Below are positions 1 through 8,937 of a stretch of DNA of 63,314 nt, piece by piece. The number at the start of each line of letters is the position of its first letter. The first letter of the stretch is position 1. The DNA comes from Clostridiaceae bacterium (lineage in GTDB: Bacteria; Bacillota; Clostridia; Acetivibrionales; Acetivibrionaceae), in contig JAAYPF010000057.1 of the NCBI GenBank assembly GCA_012519925.1, positions 1 to 63,314 of the forward strand. The letters run 5' to 3'. The notes under the pieces were generated by a model, which was not told where the DNA came from, searched no databases, and was given only the letters and a program-made list of their open reading frames with translations. Position numbers and translations under genes: made by a program.

Positions 1-119
1 CTGCGGGATTAAAACCTTTATGAGAATTTTACCCATAATATGTAGTCAGGGGGGTCAAATTTTCATTAGCACAAAGGGGTCAAAAATTAATTAGCGAAGG
101 GGTCAAATTTTTGTTGACA
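1..119 (+). mobile_element. Terminal end of an IS21-family-like insertion sequence (partial)
   Basis: Three spaced copies of a GGGGTCAAA(A/T)TTT-type repeat occur within about 70 bases (near 49, 76 and 99), and the last runs into TTGTTGACA, whose reverse complement TGTCAACAA is a typical outer tip. Several repeated GGGGTCAA blocks at the tip are characteristic of IS21/IS408-family ends. The reading frame just beyond base 119 is the interior of a prepilin signal, which fits insertion into that gene. No transposase or IstB frame is visible in the short stretch available, so the family call rests on the end repeats only. Confidence 0.55.
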
Positions 120-593
120 AACGCACTTATAGAATTGCTTATTGTCATAGCAATTTTAGGTGTAATCTCGGTTATTGCGTTTAGTATGTTTACTGGAGTT
201 ATAAATAATTCTAGAAAAAAATCTGATGAACAACAGGCACTGTTAATTGAAAAAGCCGTCCTTTCTTACATGATCCAAAGTAATGATTACAAACTACAAC
301 ATTTAAAGTATGATGGTAGCAATCACTCAATGAACGGTAAAGACTCCGAAGAGTTAATATATGCACTTCAAAACACCATCATATGTGATATCGATGGGAG
401 CGAAAAAGAAATATATCCCATTCTGAATCCAAAATCCTCTTCGACTCCATCAGCCTCAAATTATTTACCTTTTTGGAACACCACTAAAGGAGGTAACTAT
501 ATTGGATACAAAATAGAAATAGATTCAGAGACTTTAAGCTGTAATGTGACTCCCGTGACCTCAAATGCAAAGGTTTTTGTAGATGAACACTAA
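111..593 (+). pseudogene. Type IV pseudopilin / type II secretion prepilin-like protein, 5' end cut by insertion element
   Basis: The first residues after the element read ALIELLIVIAILGVISVIAF, the hydrophobic core that normally follows a short basic leader and the G-F-T site cleaved by prepilin peptidase. The leader and cleavage site are missing: the codons before it belong to the insertion-element tip. The remaining part is about 155 residues, with a helix followed by a polar globular C-terminal region ending in VFVDEH, a usual size for pseudopilins. Without its leader the product could not be processed by prepilin peptidase. A TTG at 111 could open the frame, but it lies in the element and has no ribosome binding site, so it is called a broken gene. 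A strong terminator follows at 608-637. Confidence 0.7.
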
Positions 594-607
594 ATAAAAA
601 TATAAGG

Positions 608-637
608 GAGGGGACCAAGTGGTCCCCTCTTTATTTT
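608..637. terminator. Rho-independent terminator between convergent genes
   Basis: A perfect inverted repeat, GAGGGGACCA at 608-617 and TGGTCCCCTC at 620-629, is followed by TTTATTTT. It lies just after the pseudopilin stop and about 10 bases past the end of the opposing DUF4956 gene (648), so it may serve both directions, although the T tract is clearest for the plus strand. Confidence 0.8.
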
Positions 638-647
638 ACATACTATT

Positions 648-1334
648 CTACTGTTCGGCTGGATCAGCATTCATTGTTAATACAATGTTCAAATTACCGT
701 TCCTACACCTTAATTCATCTAGGAAATCTTTTTCCTTTACATTCATTTTCATACTAACTAAATACACAAGTTCATATAAAGTACCAAGATCTGTTGTTTT
801 AACTTTCTTTAATTCATGTCGATATGTATAAGTGTCAAAGATGTCATCAAATACACCTTGATAATCTAAGTCCTCTGGAATAATAACTTTTAGTAACTTA
901 TCAGTGCTTTTCTTTGCACCAAAATTGACTTTGCATAAAAGATACATAAGAGCACAAAGGACTATTGTAAAAAACAATGCATATCCATATACACCGACTC
1001 CACAAGCCAAGCCTGCACCCATACAAAAGAGTACATAAGAAATATCTTTAGGATCTCCTGGTGCACTCCTAAAGCGGATTATCGAAAAAGCTCCCGAAAG
1101 TCCAAAAGCACTTGCTATATTAGTACCTATTAAAAGAATTATAACAGCTACAACACAAGGCATCATAATCAACGTAAGAACAAAACTTTGTGAATAATAC
1201 CCCTTAGCATAGGTCTTAATATAAGTTAAGCTAATAATTATTCCTAATATAAAAGCAGTTATAATCGTTAACGACGCATTGCCGAAAGATAACTGTAATG
1301 ACTCTGCTGTTGTATTGAATATTGACCATCCCAT
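648..1334 (-). CDS. DUF4956 family integral membrane protein
   Basis: The 228-residue product has four or five hydrophobic segments in its first 135 residues (around 20-40, 50-72, 98-112 and 115-135) with a conserved-looking stretch GAFSIIRFRSAPGDPKDISY, followed by a hydrophilic cytosolic C-terminal domain of about 90 residues. This matches the DUF4956 family, whose function is not established. The start ATG at 1334 has GGGAGGAAGC ten bases upstream. It overlaps the 3' end of the VTC-domain gene by 67 bases, so the two are probably translated together. In other Firmicutes DUF4956, VTC-domain and CotH genes often sit together, as here; a role in building or phosphorylating an extracellular polymer is an inference. 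Confidence 0.85.
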   Translation of the reverse strand: MGWSIFNTTAESLQLSFGNASLTIITAFILGIIISLTYIKTYAKGYYSQSFVLTLIMMPCVVAVIILLIGTNIASAFGLSGAFSIIRFRSAPGDPKDISYVLFCMGAGLACGVGVYGYALFFTIVLCALMYLLCKVNFGAKKSTDKLLKVIIPEDLDYQGVFDDIFDTYTYRHELKKVKTTDLGTLYELVYLVSMKMNVKEKDFLDELRCRNGNLNIVLTMNADPAEQ

Positions 1335-2071
1335 TTATTGCTTCCTCCCTCTAGTAAATTCTCTTTAATCATTGTTTTATATTCTGTTCCGTATTTGGAG
1401 AAACTTGTCTTAAAAAGTTTAAACTCACTCAATAATCTTGAAAGCCATATAGGAATGGTTTTCTCTGCCTTAACCTCCATTAACCACAAATCATCATTAG
1501 GCAATAATTTGCGTCCGTGGTCTCCCGCTTCAAGTCTCAAATCTTCTCTTCTAGAACGAATATTTGTATCAAAGGTCACCCTTAAATCCCTGTTGTTTAT
1601 ACCAAAAAACGCTTTTCTGTCATAAGCTAAGTACAATTTAGGAATAGGATTATATAGTTTTATTATATAATCAATTTCGTTCAAAACTTGTTTGTTCATA
1701 TAGGTCTTTAAACTTGGCTTATCTCCTGTAGCAGCAAAATCATAAGCCTCATTTAATACTAATTTTGTTCTTCTCTTATTCACAAGACCGTTTACTTTTT
1801 TCTTTATCTCTAAGTAAACCTTATCCTCAATATTAGGTACACCATAACCACGTAGTCTTAGCTTTTCTTTGTATTTCGGCTTAGACAATGAATGTCTTAT
1901 GAGGTGGTTATCTGATGTATCATAATATATGTTGCATATCGTATAAAATGGATGATTCTTGTTGTATTCATCTAATTCCATATACTCAACAAGCCGTTGC
2001 TGAACTTTATGGCATGTCTCACTATCCATCATATATTTAATTTCATACCTGTTAAAAACCTCAATAGCCAA
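1268..2071 (-). CDS. VTC-domain (polyphosphate-polymerase-fold) protein
   Basis: The 267-residue protein has the marks of the VTC/triphosphate-tunnel fold: NRYEIKYMM near the N-terminus (acidic and Lys metal/phosphate ligands), YYDT, a basic KEKLRLRGYG strand, YLEIKKK, KRR, and LMEVKAEKT near the end. Yeast Vtc4 makes polyphosphate with this fold; bacterial members are often annotated as polyphosphate polymerases without proof. It starts at a TTG at 2071 with GGAGGAGG eight bases upstream. No membrane segment is visible. It lies 177 bases downstream of the dockerin-CotH gene and overlaps the DUF4956 gene, forming a three-gene set. Confidence 0.88.
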   Translation of the reverse strand: MAIEVFNRYEIKYMMDSETCHKVQQRLVEYMELDEYNKNHPFYTICNIYYDTSDNHLIRHSLSKPKYKEKLRLRGYGVPNIEDKVYLEIKKKVNGLVNKRRTKLVLNEAYDFAATGDKPSLKTYMNKQVLNEIDYIIKLYNPIPKLYLAYDRKAFFGINNRDLRVTFDTNIRSRREDLRLEAGDHGRKLLPNDDLWLMEVKAEKTIPIWLSRLLSEFKLFKTSFSKYGTEYKTMIKENLLEGGSNKWDGQYSIQQQSHYSYLSAMRR

Positions 2072-2248
2072 TGGTTTACCTCCTCCCTACAATTCTATTC
2101 TACATTAAGAACCTTAAACAAATCTTAAATTCCTTAATGTTAATATTACATAAAGGTAATTCGTCATTTACACGCAAGCAATTTTTAACCACCTCGATTC
2201 CAATGTTAAATTATATTGCTCATATATGTTGATATATGGAATAACAAA

Positions 2249-5050
2249 TCATTCTGCTGGGAACTTGTTGATTACCCCTATCAAACGCAGCCTAAAATAT
2301 GCAAAGTCTATTGAATCAATATCTCCATTTGCATCAACATCACCGGCTGACATAATTATTTCATTTTCGCCCTTAATTCCTAATAAGTACATTCTGAGCA
2401 ACCCAAAATCCAACGAATTAAAGAAGCCATCGCTATTAACATCGCCAAGAATAACACCTTGCGGCGAAGCTGTTGGTGTTGGTAATGATGTCGGTGTTGA
2501 TGTTGGTGTTGGTGTTGGTGTTGGTGTTGGTGTCGATGTCTGTGTTGGTGTTGGTGTTGGTGTTGGTGTTGATGTCGATGTTGGTGTCTGTGTTGGTGTT
2601 GGTGTTAACTCTGGTATCCCATCCTTTTTGAAAACAGCTGTTATATTTATGTTATCTGTATGATTAAACGTCACCGTCTCCGAACTCCCTACTACACCTT
2701 CCCAGTGGTCAAACACATAACCTTCTTTTGCTACCGCACTTATAGTAACGGGTACGCCTGTAAAATACAAACCCGTCCATGAATCTGGATTCTTAATACC
2801 TGGTGTAGAAGCTTTTATATCTATTGTGTTTATTTTTAAATAACCCCTTGTCGTATCAGTGTTCAAGGTTATGTTAGCTGTGCCTGTAACACCATTACTA
2901 GCAAACTTGTTCTTTATGAATTGAACAATATTTGAAGGGCGATTCATCGCATAATTCTTAATTGCTTTAACATTCTGGCTCCATTTAAAATAGGGCCAAC
3001 GTTCAGTATGTTCTTGCATTTCAGGAGTTAAAATAGCCTCAAACTCATTTATTACCTCAAGTACGCGTTCTGGGATAAAGGCAGTATTTAATTGATCTGC
3101 AAAACAGTTTATAAACTTGTTTCTAAACTCATCATTCTGAAGCAAAGTCTTTAATAGGAAAGTAGACCACTCTGGATTACTAGTTCCTTCTACTCTATCA
3201 CCTACAGCATACTTTAGTGTATCATGATTGACAGATTTATTGTAAAGTCCAAAACCAAAATCCGTGTCTTTTAACATCCATCTCCATCTGCCATCTAGAC
3301 CATAAGGAGCATCTGGATTATACTTTCCATCATCAGTTCTATATTTCCAAATCACTACATTATTTGCGGGCCAATCAGTATTACCAAAGAAAATTTCTGC
3401 AACATTATAAATAATATAATTGTCTATATCAATTTTGGTCTTGATATACTCATATGTACTAGATTGAGAAATAGAATTCTCTTTTAGATAATTAATTACC
3501 TCGTTAGTATATGCATCTGCATCTTCTGAAGTACCTTGTTGAATATCAAAGGACATATGTTGTGCTGGACTTATTTGTTTAGGCTCGATTATAGCAACTT
3601 TATCGTCATCAAGATTATAATGATCCTCTAAGTACTCTTTATCATAGCGCTCACGAATATAATACACGCCCCAGTACTCACCGTTTAGAAATAAAATTGC
3701 CGGTCTCTGAGCCTGTGTATCAAGTATATTTACATGAGATATCAAGCTCTGCATTAATTCATCTCTCATATAAGCAGAATTCCAATCATTACCTGTATTT
3801 CTTAAAATTAAACGCTCAAAGCTTTTCATTTTTTTTCCGTTTCCGTTCTTGGTAAGCCCTGGAAATATCTCGTACTTAAATTCACCTAAATCACCATATT
3901 GACCATCGGCATATATCCTAAATGACTTTTGAGGAAACTTTCTTGAATATCCTCCGTGTATTCTTAAACCTATATTTTGTGAAAATCCAAGTTCCCCATT
4001 AGATTCAAAAAACTCAACATGTGCAGGTCTCTCCCACTCTTCTCCTGTTTTCAGCGAATTTTCTGTGTAAATTCCAATTTTAGAATCAAACAAGTTATCA
4101 AAATCAGTAACAATAGAAATAACCGGCAAAGTATATCTTGTGTCCATTTCCGAATCAACAAAATATGTATGTGTTATTACTTTACTCTTTGAACCATCAT
4201 CCTTAATAGCAACAGTTTTTAATGTAGTACCTTTAAAGACCTCTCCCTTCGGTTCTTTCCATGAATTCCAGCTATCCGTGGATATATTCCGAACCATTGA
4301 CAATACGTTAGCATCCCCTGCCCTGCTCTTAATTTTTATACTGCCAGTATATTGAAAGGTTCCGGAAGCCTCAGGTATAGGATCTGAACCATCAGTAGTA
4401 TAATAGATTTTAGCTTCAGAATCCTGTGAAGTAATTATTAAGTCAAAAGCTTCGGTGTAAAATCCCCCACTTTTCGACAATATAGGTTCTCTAACTAACA
4501 CAGCTCCTTTAGCATTATCCTCTAAAGCCGTGGCTTTTGTGAACACTTCAAACTGTTGACTACCATCGTATTTACGTCCATATGACTGATCATCTAAAAG
4601 GCTCTCATACTTAATAGAGTCAACAATATCACCGTTAGGTGATCTTAAAATAATTTCTTCTCCTGAAGCACTTAGTTTAAAATTTGTATGAAGCTGTCCA
4701 TCTTTAGATACCTTATTTTTGTCCGATGCCCAAACAAGCAGATATCCTTTTGGTTGAATAGTACATTGAGGGAATACCCAAGTTGCACCAGAGTCAGACA
4801 AAGTATAGGCTGTCAAGTCAACGGGCTGCTCACTTGAATTATATATCTCAATCCAATCAGAATATTCTCCTCCATTTGCCCCCTCATTTTTGTCTTCTAT
4901 ATCTCCGTCTCTAATCGTTTTCGAATTTGCCGCCATAACTTCATTGATGTACAACGTACGGGTCTGTGCACATATTTGAAAAACTTCATTTGGTGCAATT
5001 ATGAGCATCAACATAATAGCAGCTAAAAAACACACTAATACTTTTTTCAT
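2249..5050 (-). CDS. Secreted CotH-kinase-family protein with C-terminal type I dockerin
   Basis: The 933-residue protein has a signal peptide (1-29), a lamin-tail domain (about 30-150), a chitobiase C-terminal-like domain (about 185-300, with KIYYTTDGSDP), a CotH domain (about 315-690), an InlB-like beta repeat (about 740-800, GYVFDHWEG), a Thr/Pro linker with 6-base coding repeats, and a dockerin (about 865-933) with two calcium-binding repeats (GDVNSDGFFNSLDFG and GDVDANGDIDSIDFA). CotH motifs seen include GLRIHGGYSRKFPQKSFRIY, MRDELMQ, YYIRERYDKEY and MLKDTDFGFG; the last resembles the metal-binding Asp site of this atypical kinase family, known from spore-coat CotH. The dockerin implies attachment to a cellulosome scaffoldin. 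GAGGGGG precedes the ATG. VTC and DUF4956 genes follow on the same strand. Confidence 0.92.
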   Translation of the reverse strand: MKKVLVCFLAAIMLMLIIAPNEVFQICAQTRTLYINEVMAANSKTIRDGDIEDKNEGANGGEYSDWIEIYNSSEQPVDLTAYTLSDSGATWVFPQCTIQPKGYLLVWASDKNKVSKDGQLHTNFKLSASGEEIILRSPNGDIVDSIKYESLLDDQSYGRKYDGSQQFEVFTKATALEDNAKGAVLVREPILSKSGGFYTEAFDLIITSQDSEAKIYYTTDGSDPIPEASGTFQYTGSIKIKSRAGDANVLSMVRNISTDSWNSWKEPKGEVFKGTTLKTVAIKDDGSKSKVITHTYFVDSEMDTRYTLPVISIVTDFDNLFDSKIGIYTENSLKTGEEWERPAHVEFFESNGELGFSQNIGLRIHGGYSRKFPQKSFRIYADGQYGDLGEFKYEIFPGLTKNGNGKKMKSFERLILRNTGNDWNSAYMRDELMQSLISHVNILDTQAQRPAILFLNGEYWGVYYIRERYDKEYLEDHYNLDDDKVAIIEPKQISPAQHMSFDIQQGTSEDADAYTNEVINYLKENSISQSSTYEYIKTKIDIDNYIIYNVAEIFFGNTDWPANNVVIWKYRTDDGKYNPDAPYGLDGRWRWMLKDTDFGFGLYNKSVNHDTLKYAVGDRVEGTSNPEWSTFLLKTLLQNDEFRNKFINCFADQLNTAFIPERVLEVINEFEAILTPEMQEHTERWPYFKWSQNVKAIKNYAMNRPSNIVQFIKNKFASNGVTGTANITLNTDTTRGYLKINTIDIKASTPGIKNPDSWTGLYFTGVPVTISAVAKEGYVFDHWEGVVGSSETVTFNHTDNINITAVFKKDGIPELTPTPTQTPTSTSTPTPTPTPTQTSTPTPTPTPTPTSTPTSLPTPTASPQGVILGDVNSDGFFNSLDFGLLRMYLLGIKGENEIIMSAGDVDANGDIDSIDFAYFRLRLIGVINKFPAE

Positions 5051-5901
5051 TTTTTCCCCCTCTAAAATTTTAATATATATGTAAAATTTTTAATTAATAC
5101 CAAAATGTGTTATAAGCAAGAAAAATTGATCAATTAGGTTATATAAATCCTATATTGAACTCAATTATATATAGATAATTTGGGTTCATAATATAGATAT
5201 ACATGATATCTCAATAAGATTCTCTACACTCACAACTTTCTTGTTCGTTATGTAACCCTATACTTTCTTCAGCAAATGCTTCACATTGTAGGACACATGG
5301 CAAACAGTTCCGCACAGCGAAAAAAATAGCTTAAGCACCCTTCTTAAACCGAGAAAAGGAAATCCCCCTTTTCAAAACTCTGTATAGGAGTTAACAAAAA
5401 TAGGATTTTTATAATTACCTATACTTTAAGAAAAAACAAGGCATATAAAGAACTTTTTGAGAAACATGTAGAACCTTTGATCAAAAACCACTTCAAATTT
5501 GCTATTAAAAATGAAAAATATCGAGTACTACATATTATAGATAAAATAAGTATATTATATATTGGAGCATATGAAACTAAGCATATTAAATTTTTCAACA
5601 ATTATTATACTATAACAACCTTAAAATAACCTTAAGAACTCTAGCTGTTACAATAATATTAACTTATAAGAACTAACTAAAGCAACATATAAATGCTAGC
5701 AAATTTTAGTATCCACTTAATTCAAATACACTCTTTCTTGATCTAATCCTCATAATCTTCTTATTAAAACTTCTATTCATTTTTATTTTTTAACAATTTA
5801 CCGCTATAAAAAAAAACAACCCTCGAAATTCTATAGTGTAAGTAAAAACCTTAGCGTCATTTTATCATAAAAAGTTTAAAATTTCAATTGGAGGAAAATT
5901 T
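5051..5901. other. 851-base intergenic region with possible decayed sequence
   Basis: No convincing gene is seen. On the plus strand one frame stays open from 5348 to the stop at 5627-5629 (93 codons) but has no start with a ribosome binding site. On the minus strand around 5240-5360 a short frame ends VSYNVKHLLKKV before a stop, which loosely recalls transposase C-termini. The stretch GAAGGGTGCTTAAG (minus strand, near 5335) resembles part of the tandem repeat at 8938-9037. Upstream of the response regulator only the ribosome binding site TTGGAGGAAAA is clear. Confidence 0.4.
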
Positions 5902-6618
5902 ATGCGTATACTTGTAGTGGAAAATGATCCTTATTTATCAAAAGCTTTGAGTAGAGTTTTAAAGAAAAGCAGTTATTCTGTGACCTGTGTACATAATGGT
6001 GATGATGGTTTGGATTTTGGTCAAACAGGCATATACGATATTATTCTGTTAGATGATACACTCCCAATTATGGATGGTATTACTGTGCTGCAAAAGCTTA
6101 GGAAGAATAAAGTTTCGGTACCTATAGTTTTATTAAGTGCACGAGATGATTCATTCTCAAAGGTTACGGGTCTCGATAGTGGTGCAGATGATTATCTTGT
6201 AAAGCCATTTTCTTTCGATGAGCTATTAGCACGTATTCGTGCATTAGGAAGGCGTAGAGGAGAATTTTTGTCAGACAATATATTAACTTATGGTGATATT
6301 GAATTAAATATAGACACCCTTAAGCTATCAACCGAGATAGGAGAAGTCTCTCTTACCTGTCGTGAATACGAGCTGCTAGATTTTCTTATAAGAAGAAAAG
6401 GTATTATTTCTCCTAAAGAAAGGATTATAGAAAAGCTTTGGGGTTATGACTCTAGTGCTGGTTCAAATCATGTTGAGGTATATATCTCTTTTTTGAGAAA
6501 AAAATTAGAGTCTATCGGCTCAAATGTTGTCATTATTACTCATCGTGGAGCAGGTTATGAAATAAATACTATGGATAGGGAGTATCCTGAAAAACCTTTA
6601 CTCAAAAACTTAATCTAG
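5902..6618 (+). CDS. OmpR/PhoB-family response regulator (orphan)
   Basis: The 238-residue protein has a receiver domain (1-120) and a winged-helix DNA-binding domain (about 130-225). Receiver residues are visible: E7/D9 in the acidic pocket, phospho-acceptor D51 in LLDDTLP, S79 and K101 in LVKPFSFDELLARIRALGRR. The effector has the usual CREYELLDFLIRRKG and HVEVYISFLRKKLE helices. N8 replaces one of the usual acidic residues, which may alter metal binding. GGAGG lies eight bases before the ATG. No histidine kinase gene is adjacent; the nearest kinase genes in the window are about 47 kb away, so the partner is unknown. Confidence 0.93.
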   Translation: MRILVVENDPYLSKALSRVLKKSSYSVTCVHNGDDGLDFGQTGIYDIILLDDTLPIMDGITVLQKLRKNKVSVPIVLLSARDDSFSKVTGLDSGADDYLVKPFSFDELLARIRALGRRRGEFLSDNILTYGDIELNIDTLKLSTEIGEVSLTCREYELLDFLIRRKGIISPKERIIEKLWGYDSSAGSNHVEVYISFLRKKLESIGSNVVIITHRGAGYEINTMDREYPEKPLLKNLI

Positions 6619-6682
6619 ATATGTAAAACCACTCGTCGTATTGCCAATAATATAGCCAATAAACTCATACTAATTATTATTA

Positions 6683-7339
6683 TTACTGTTTTTTATAACA
6701 CAAATACCAATCCATACATTGTAATCCCTTAGGACATTTTATTCTTTCTAACAATTCACAGTAAGTTTTTGGAGGTGGCACCAGCACTGGTTGACCCGGA
6801 TACCAATTTGCAGGTGTTACAACTTTTTCTCTATCCGTTGTCTGCAATGCATCTATGAGCCTTAGTATTTCAGGTATGTTTCGACCATTTGTAAGTGGAT
6901 AATCAAGTATTGCCCTTATTACTTGCTTATCATCTATTATGAAGACACTTCTTATAGTCTCTGTATCACTAACCTCTGCTGCGATCATACCATAGCTCCT
7001 TGCTATTGAACCATCCCTATCTGCAACAATAGGAAACGGAATAGTTATTCCTGTATTCTGGTAAATATTGTATACCCATGCAAGATGAGAAGGATTGCTG
7101 TCGATACTTAAGCCTAGGAGCTGAACATTTCTCTGAGTAAAATAAGGTGCCAACTGTGCGAATGCAATGAACTCAGTCGTACACACGGGTGTAAAATCGC
7201 CAGGATGAGAGAAAAAGACAATCCATTTCCCTGCAAAATCTGAAAGTTTTATATTCCCAAAGGTCGTTTGTGCACTAAACTCTGGAGCCTTCATGCCTAA
7301 TTGAAGTTTTTGAGTCCTATATAGTTGGTATTGTTCCAC
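6683..7339 (-). CDS. Peroxiredoxin, Prx6 (1-Cys) type
   Basis: The 218-residue protein reduces hydrogen or organic peroxides. The peroxidatic site is clear as HPGDFTPVCTTEF with C53. The length and the C-terminal arm (PANWYPGQP followed by a proline-rich segment) fit the Prx6/AhpC-TSA long form rather than typical AhpC. The tail adds four cysteines (in KTYCELLERIKCPKGLQC and WYLC), which could act as resolving residues; this is inferred. It converges with the response-regulator gene and diverges from the carboxypeptidase gene. No thioredoxin-type partner is adjacent. Confidence 0.93.
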   Translation of the reverse strand: MEQYQLYRTQKLQLGMKAPEFSAQTTFGNIKLSDFAGKWIVFFSHPGDFTPVCTTEFIAFAQLAPYFTQRNVQLLGLSIDSNPSHLAWVYNIYQNTGITIPFPIVADRDGSIARSYGMIAAEVSDTETIRSVFIIDDKQVIRAILDYPLTNGRNIPEILRLIDALQTTDREKVVTPANWYPGQPVLVPPPKTYCELLERIKCPKGLQCMDWYLCYKKQ

Positions 7340-7651
7340 AATGCATCACCTGTCTTTATATATTTTTGGGCACTATATCATATGAATAATACAAGTGTTT
7401 TGTACCACATCCATTAAAAAACCTTTCATGCGATAAAAGCAATTACTTTTATTCTACATTTCCCGGGAAATATCTACAGCACTCGAGAGTGCTATATTCA
7501 AATTGTAAATTTTCCCTACATTCCTTAACTTTCTTCGACAAACGCCTACATGAAAATATTACATTTGTTTAAAAAACACCAAAATGATAACATTATTTAT
7601 GATACCTAAATAGTTTATTAGAGAAATTATATAGTAGAGGAGTGTCGTATA
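7340..7651. other. 312-base divergent promoter region
   Basis: This lies between the divergent peroxiredoxin and carboxypeptidase genes and should hold both promoters. The one clear structure is the inverted repeat AGCACTC-GA-GAGTGCT at 7478-7493, a possible operator. No PerR or Fur-like box was recognised with confidence. Confidence 0.4.
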
Positions 7652-8806
7652 TTGAGGTCAAAAAAAATGAAACTGATTGCACTATTTCTTTTAGTTTCTC
7701 TTTTTACAACCATGCTTCCATTAAACATATATGCTCAATTCGAATCCTTAGCAGAGTCTGCTATTTTAATCGAAGCATCAACAGGGCAAGTTCTATATGA
7801 GAAAAACTCCGAAGTTGCCCTGCCTCCTGCTAGCATTACCAAAGTAATGACCTTGCTACTTGGATTTGAAGCAATTAGTAAGGGCAATGCAAATTGGGAC
7901 GATCTTGTAAGTATTTCAGAAAATGCTTGGAGAATGGAAGGCTCAAAAATGTTCCTTGAGGTTGGAAGCAAAGTTTCTTACAGGGATATTATTAAGGGTA
8001 TTTCTATAGTTTCTGCCAATGATGGTTGTGTTGCATTAGCTGAATACCTTTCAGGAAGCGAAAGAGCATTTGTAGCAGTTATGAACCAGCGTGCAAAAGA
8101 ACTTAGAATGACAAACACTACATTTAAAAACTCAACTGGATTACCCGAAGAAGGACACACTTTATCCGCAAAAGATATAGCCACTTTATCCCTTTATCTA
8201 ATACAAAACTATCCTGAAATACTGGAAATAGAGTCAACAACAGAATTTACATTCAACAATATCCGCCAATTTAATAGAAATCCACTCCTCGGTGTTTATG
8301 ATGGAGCTGACGGTTTAAAGACAGGGTGGACGGAAGAAGCGGGATATTGCTTAGCCGCTACTGCACTACAAGACGATATTAGATTGATAGCTGTAGTATT
8401 AAATACTAAAAGCGAAAGTGAACGAAAAACCGCTTCTCAAGAGTTGCTAACTTATGGCTTTAAGAATTTCAAAGTCCTTGAGTATAAAAACGCTGGAGAA
8501 ATCGTGGATAATATAAGTGTAAGTAAGGGTAAAAAAAATTCTGTTCCGCTTAAGCTAGACCAAGATATAAAAATAATTATTCCAATAACTAGAGAAAATG
8601 ATATTCAAACAGCAGTAGTAAAAAGCACATCCTCCCTTAATGCTCCAGTTGCTATTGGTGTTTCTGCAGGAAAATTCGAGGTCAAACTAGACGACAAAAC
8701 ATTAGCAACTAGTAATATATCTACCGCAGAAAGTGTCGAAAAATCAGGCTTTATCAAACGGCTTTTTGATGGATTGCTTAGCCTTTTCTCTAGATTTGGT
8801 AAATAA
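7652..8806 (+). CDS. dacF: D-alanyl-D-alanine carboxypeptidase (S11 family, DacF-like)
   Basis: The 384-residue penicillin-binding protein trims the terminal D-Ala from peptidoglycan stem peptides outside the membrane. It has a signal peptide (1-29), the serine-lysine pair S61-I-T-K64, the S-x-N motif in SANDGCVALAEY, and KTG in DGLKTGWTEEAGYC. After the catalytic domain comes a beta-rich PBP5 C-terminal domain (about 275-360) and an end (GFIKRLFDGLLSLFSRFGK) that could form the amphipathic membrane anchor usual in this family. TTG at 7652 is the start, with AGAGGAG about eight bases upstream; an ATG five codons in is a weaker choice. The symbol is by family resemblance. Confidence 0.92.
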   Translation: MRSKKMKLIALFLLVSLFTTMLPLNIYAQFESLAESAILIEASTGQVLYEKNSEVALPPASITKVMTLLLGFEAISKGNANWDDLVSISENAWRMEGSKMFLEVGSKVSYRDIIKGISIVSANDGCVALAEYLSGSERAFVAVMNQRAKELRMTNTTFKNSTGLPEEGHTLSAKDIATLSLYLIQNYPEILEIESTTEFTFNNIRQFNRNPLLGVYDGADGLKTGWTEEAGYCLAATALQDDIRLIAVVLNTKSESERKTASQELLTYGFKNFKVLEYKNAGEIVDNISVSKGKKNSVPLKLDQDIKIIIPITRENDIQTAVVKSTSSLNAPVAIGVSAGKFEVKLDDKTLATSNISTAESVEKSGFIKRLFDGLLSLFSRFGK

Positions 8807-8898
8807 GTTGATTTTGTGATAACACAAGGTTGGATATTTCATAAAAAGGGAGTTACGTCCCGTTAAAAACTTGTAGATGTTTTACGAAACATAAAAAA

Positions 8899-8933
8899 GC
8901 AAAGGGTTTGGATACCCTTTGCTTTCAATCTTT
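8899..8933. terminator. Rho-independent terminator after the carboxypeptidase gene
   Basis: GCAAAGGGT at 8899-8907 pairs with ACCCTTTGC at 8914-8922 around a six-base loop, flanked by an A run and followed by TTTCAATCTTTT. It is 92 bases past the stop codon. Confidence 0.8.
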
Positions 8934-8937
8934 TACT

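Noticed and set aside
5419-5601. Minus-strand 60-codon frame in the gap before the response regulator
   Set aside because: It has no ribosome binding site, lies opposite another equally open frame, and reflects AT-rich sequence.
7478-7493. True CIRCE/HrcA operator
   Set aside because: The arms match but the spacing is two bases where CIRCE has nine, and neither neighbour is a chaperone gene.
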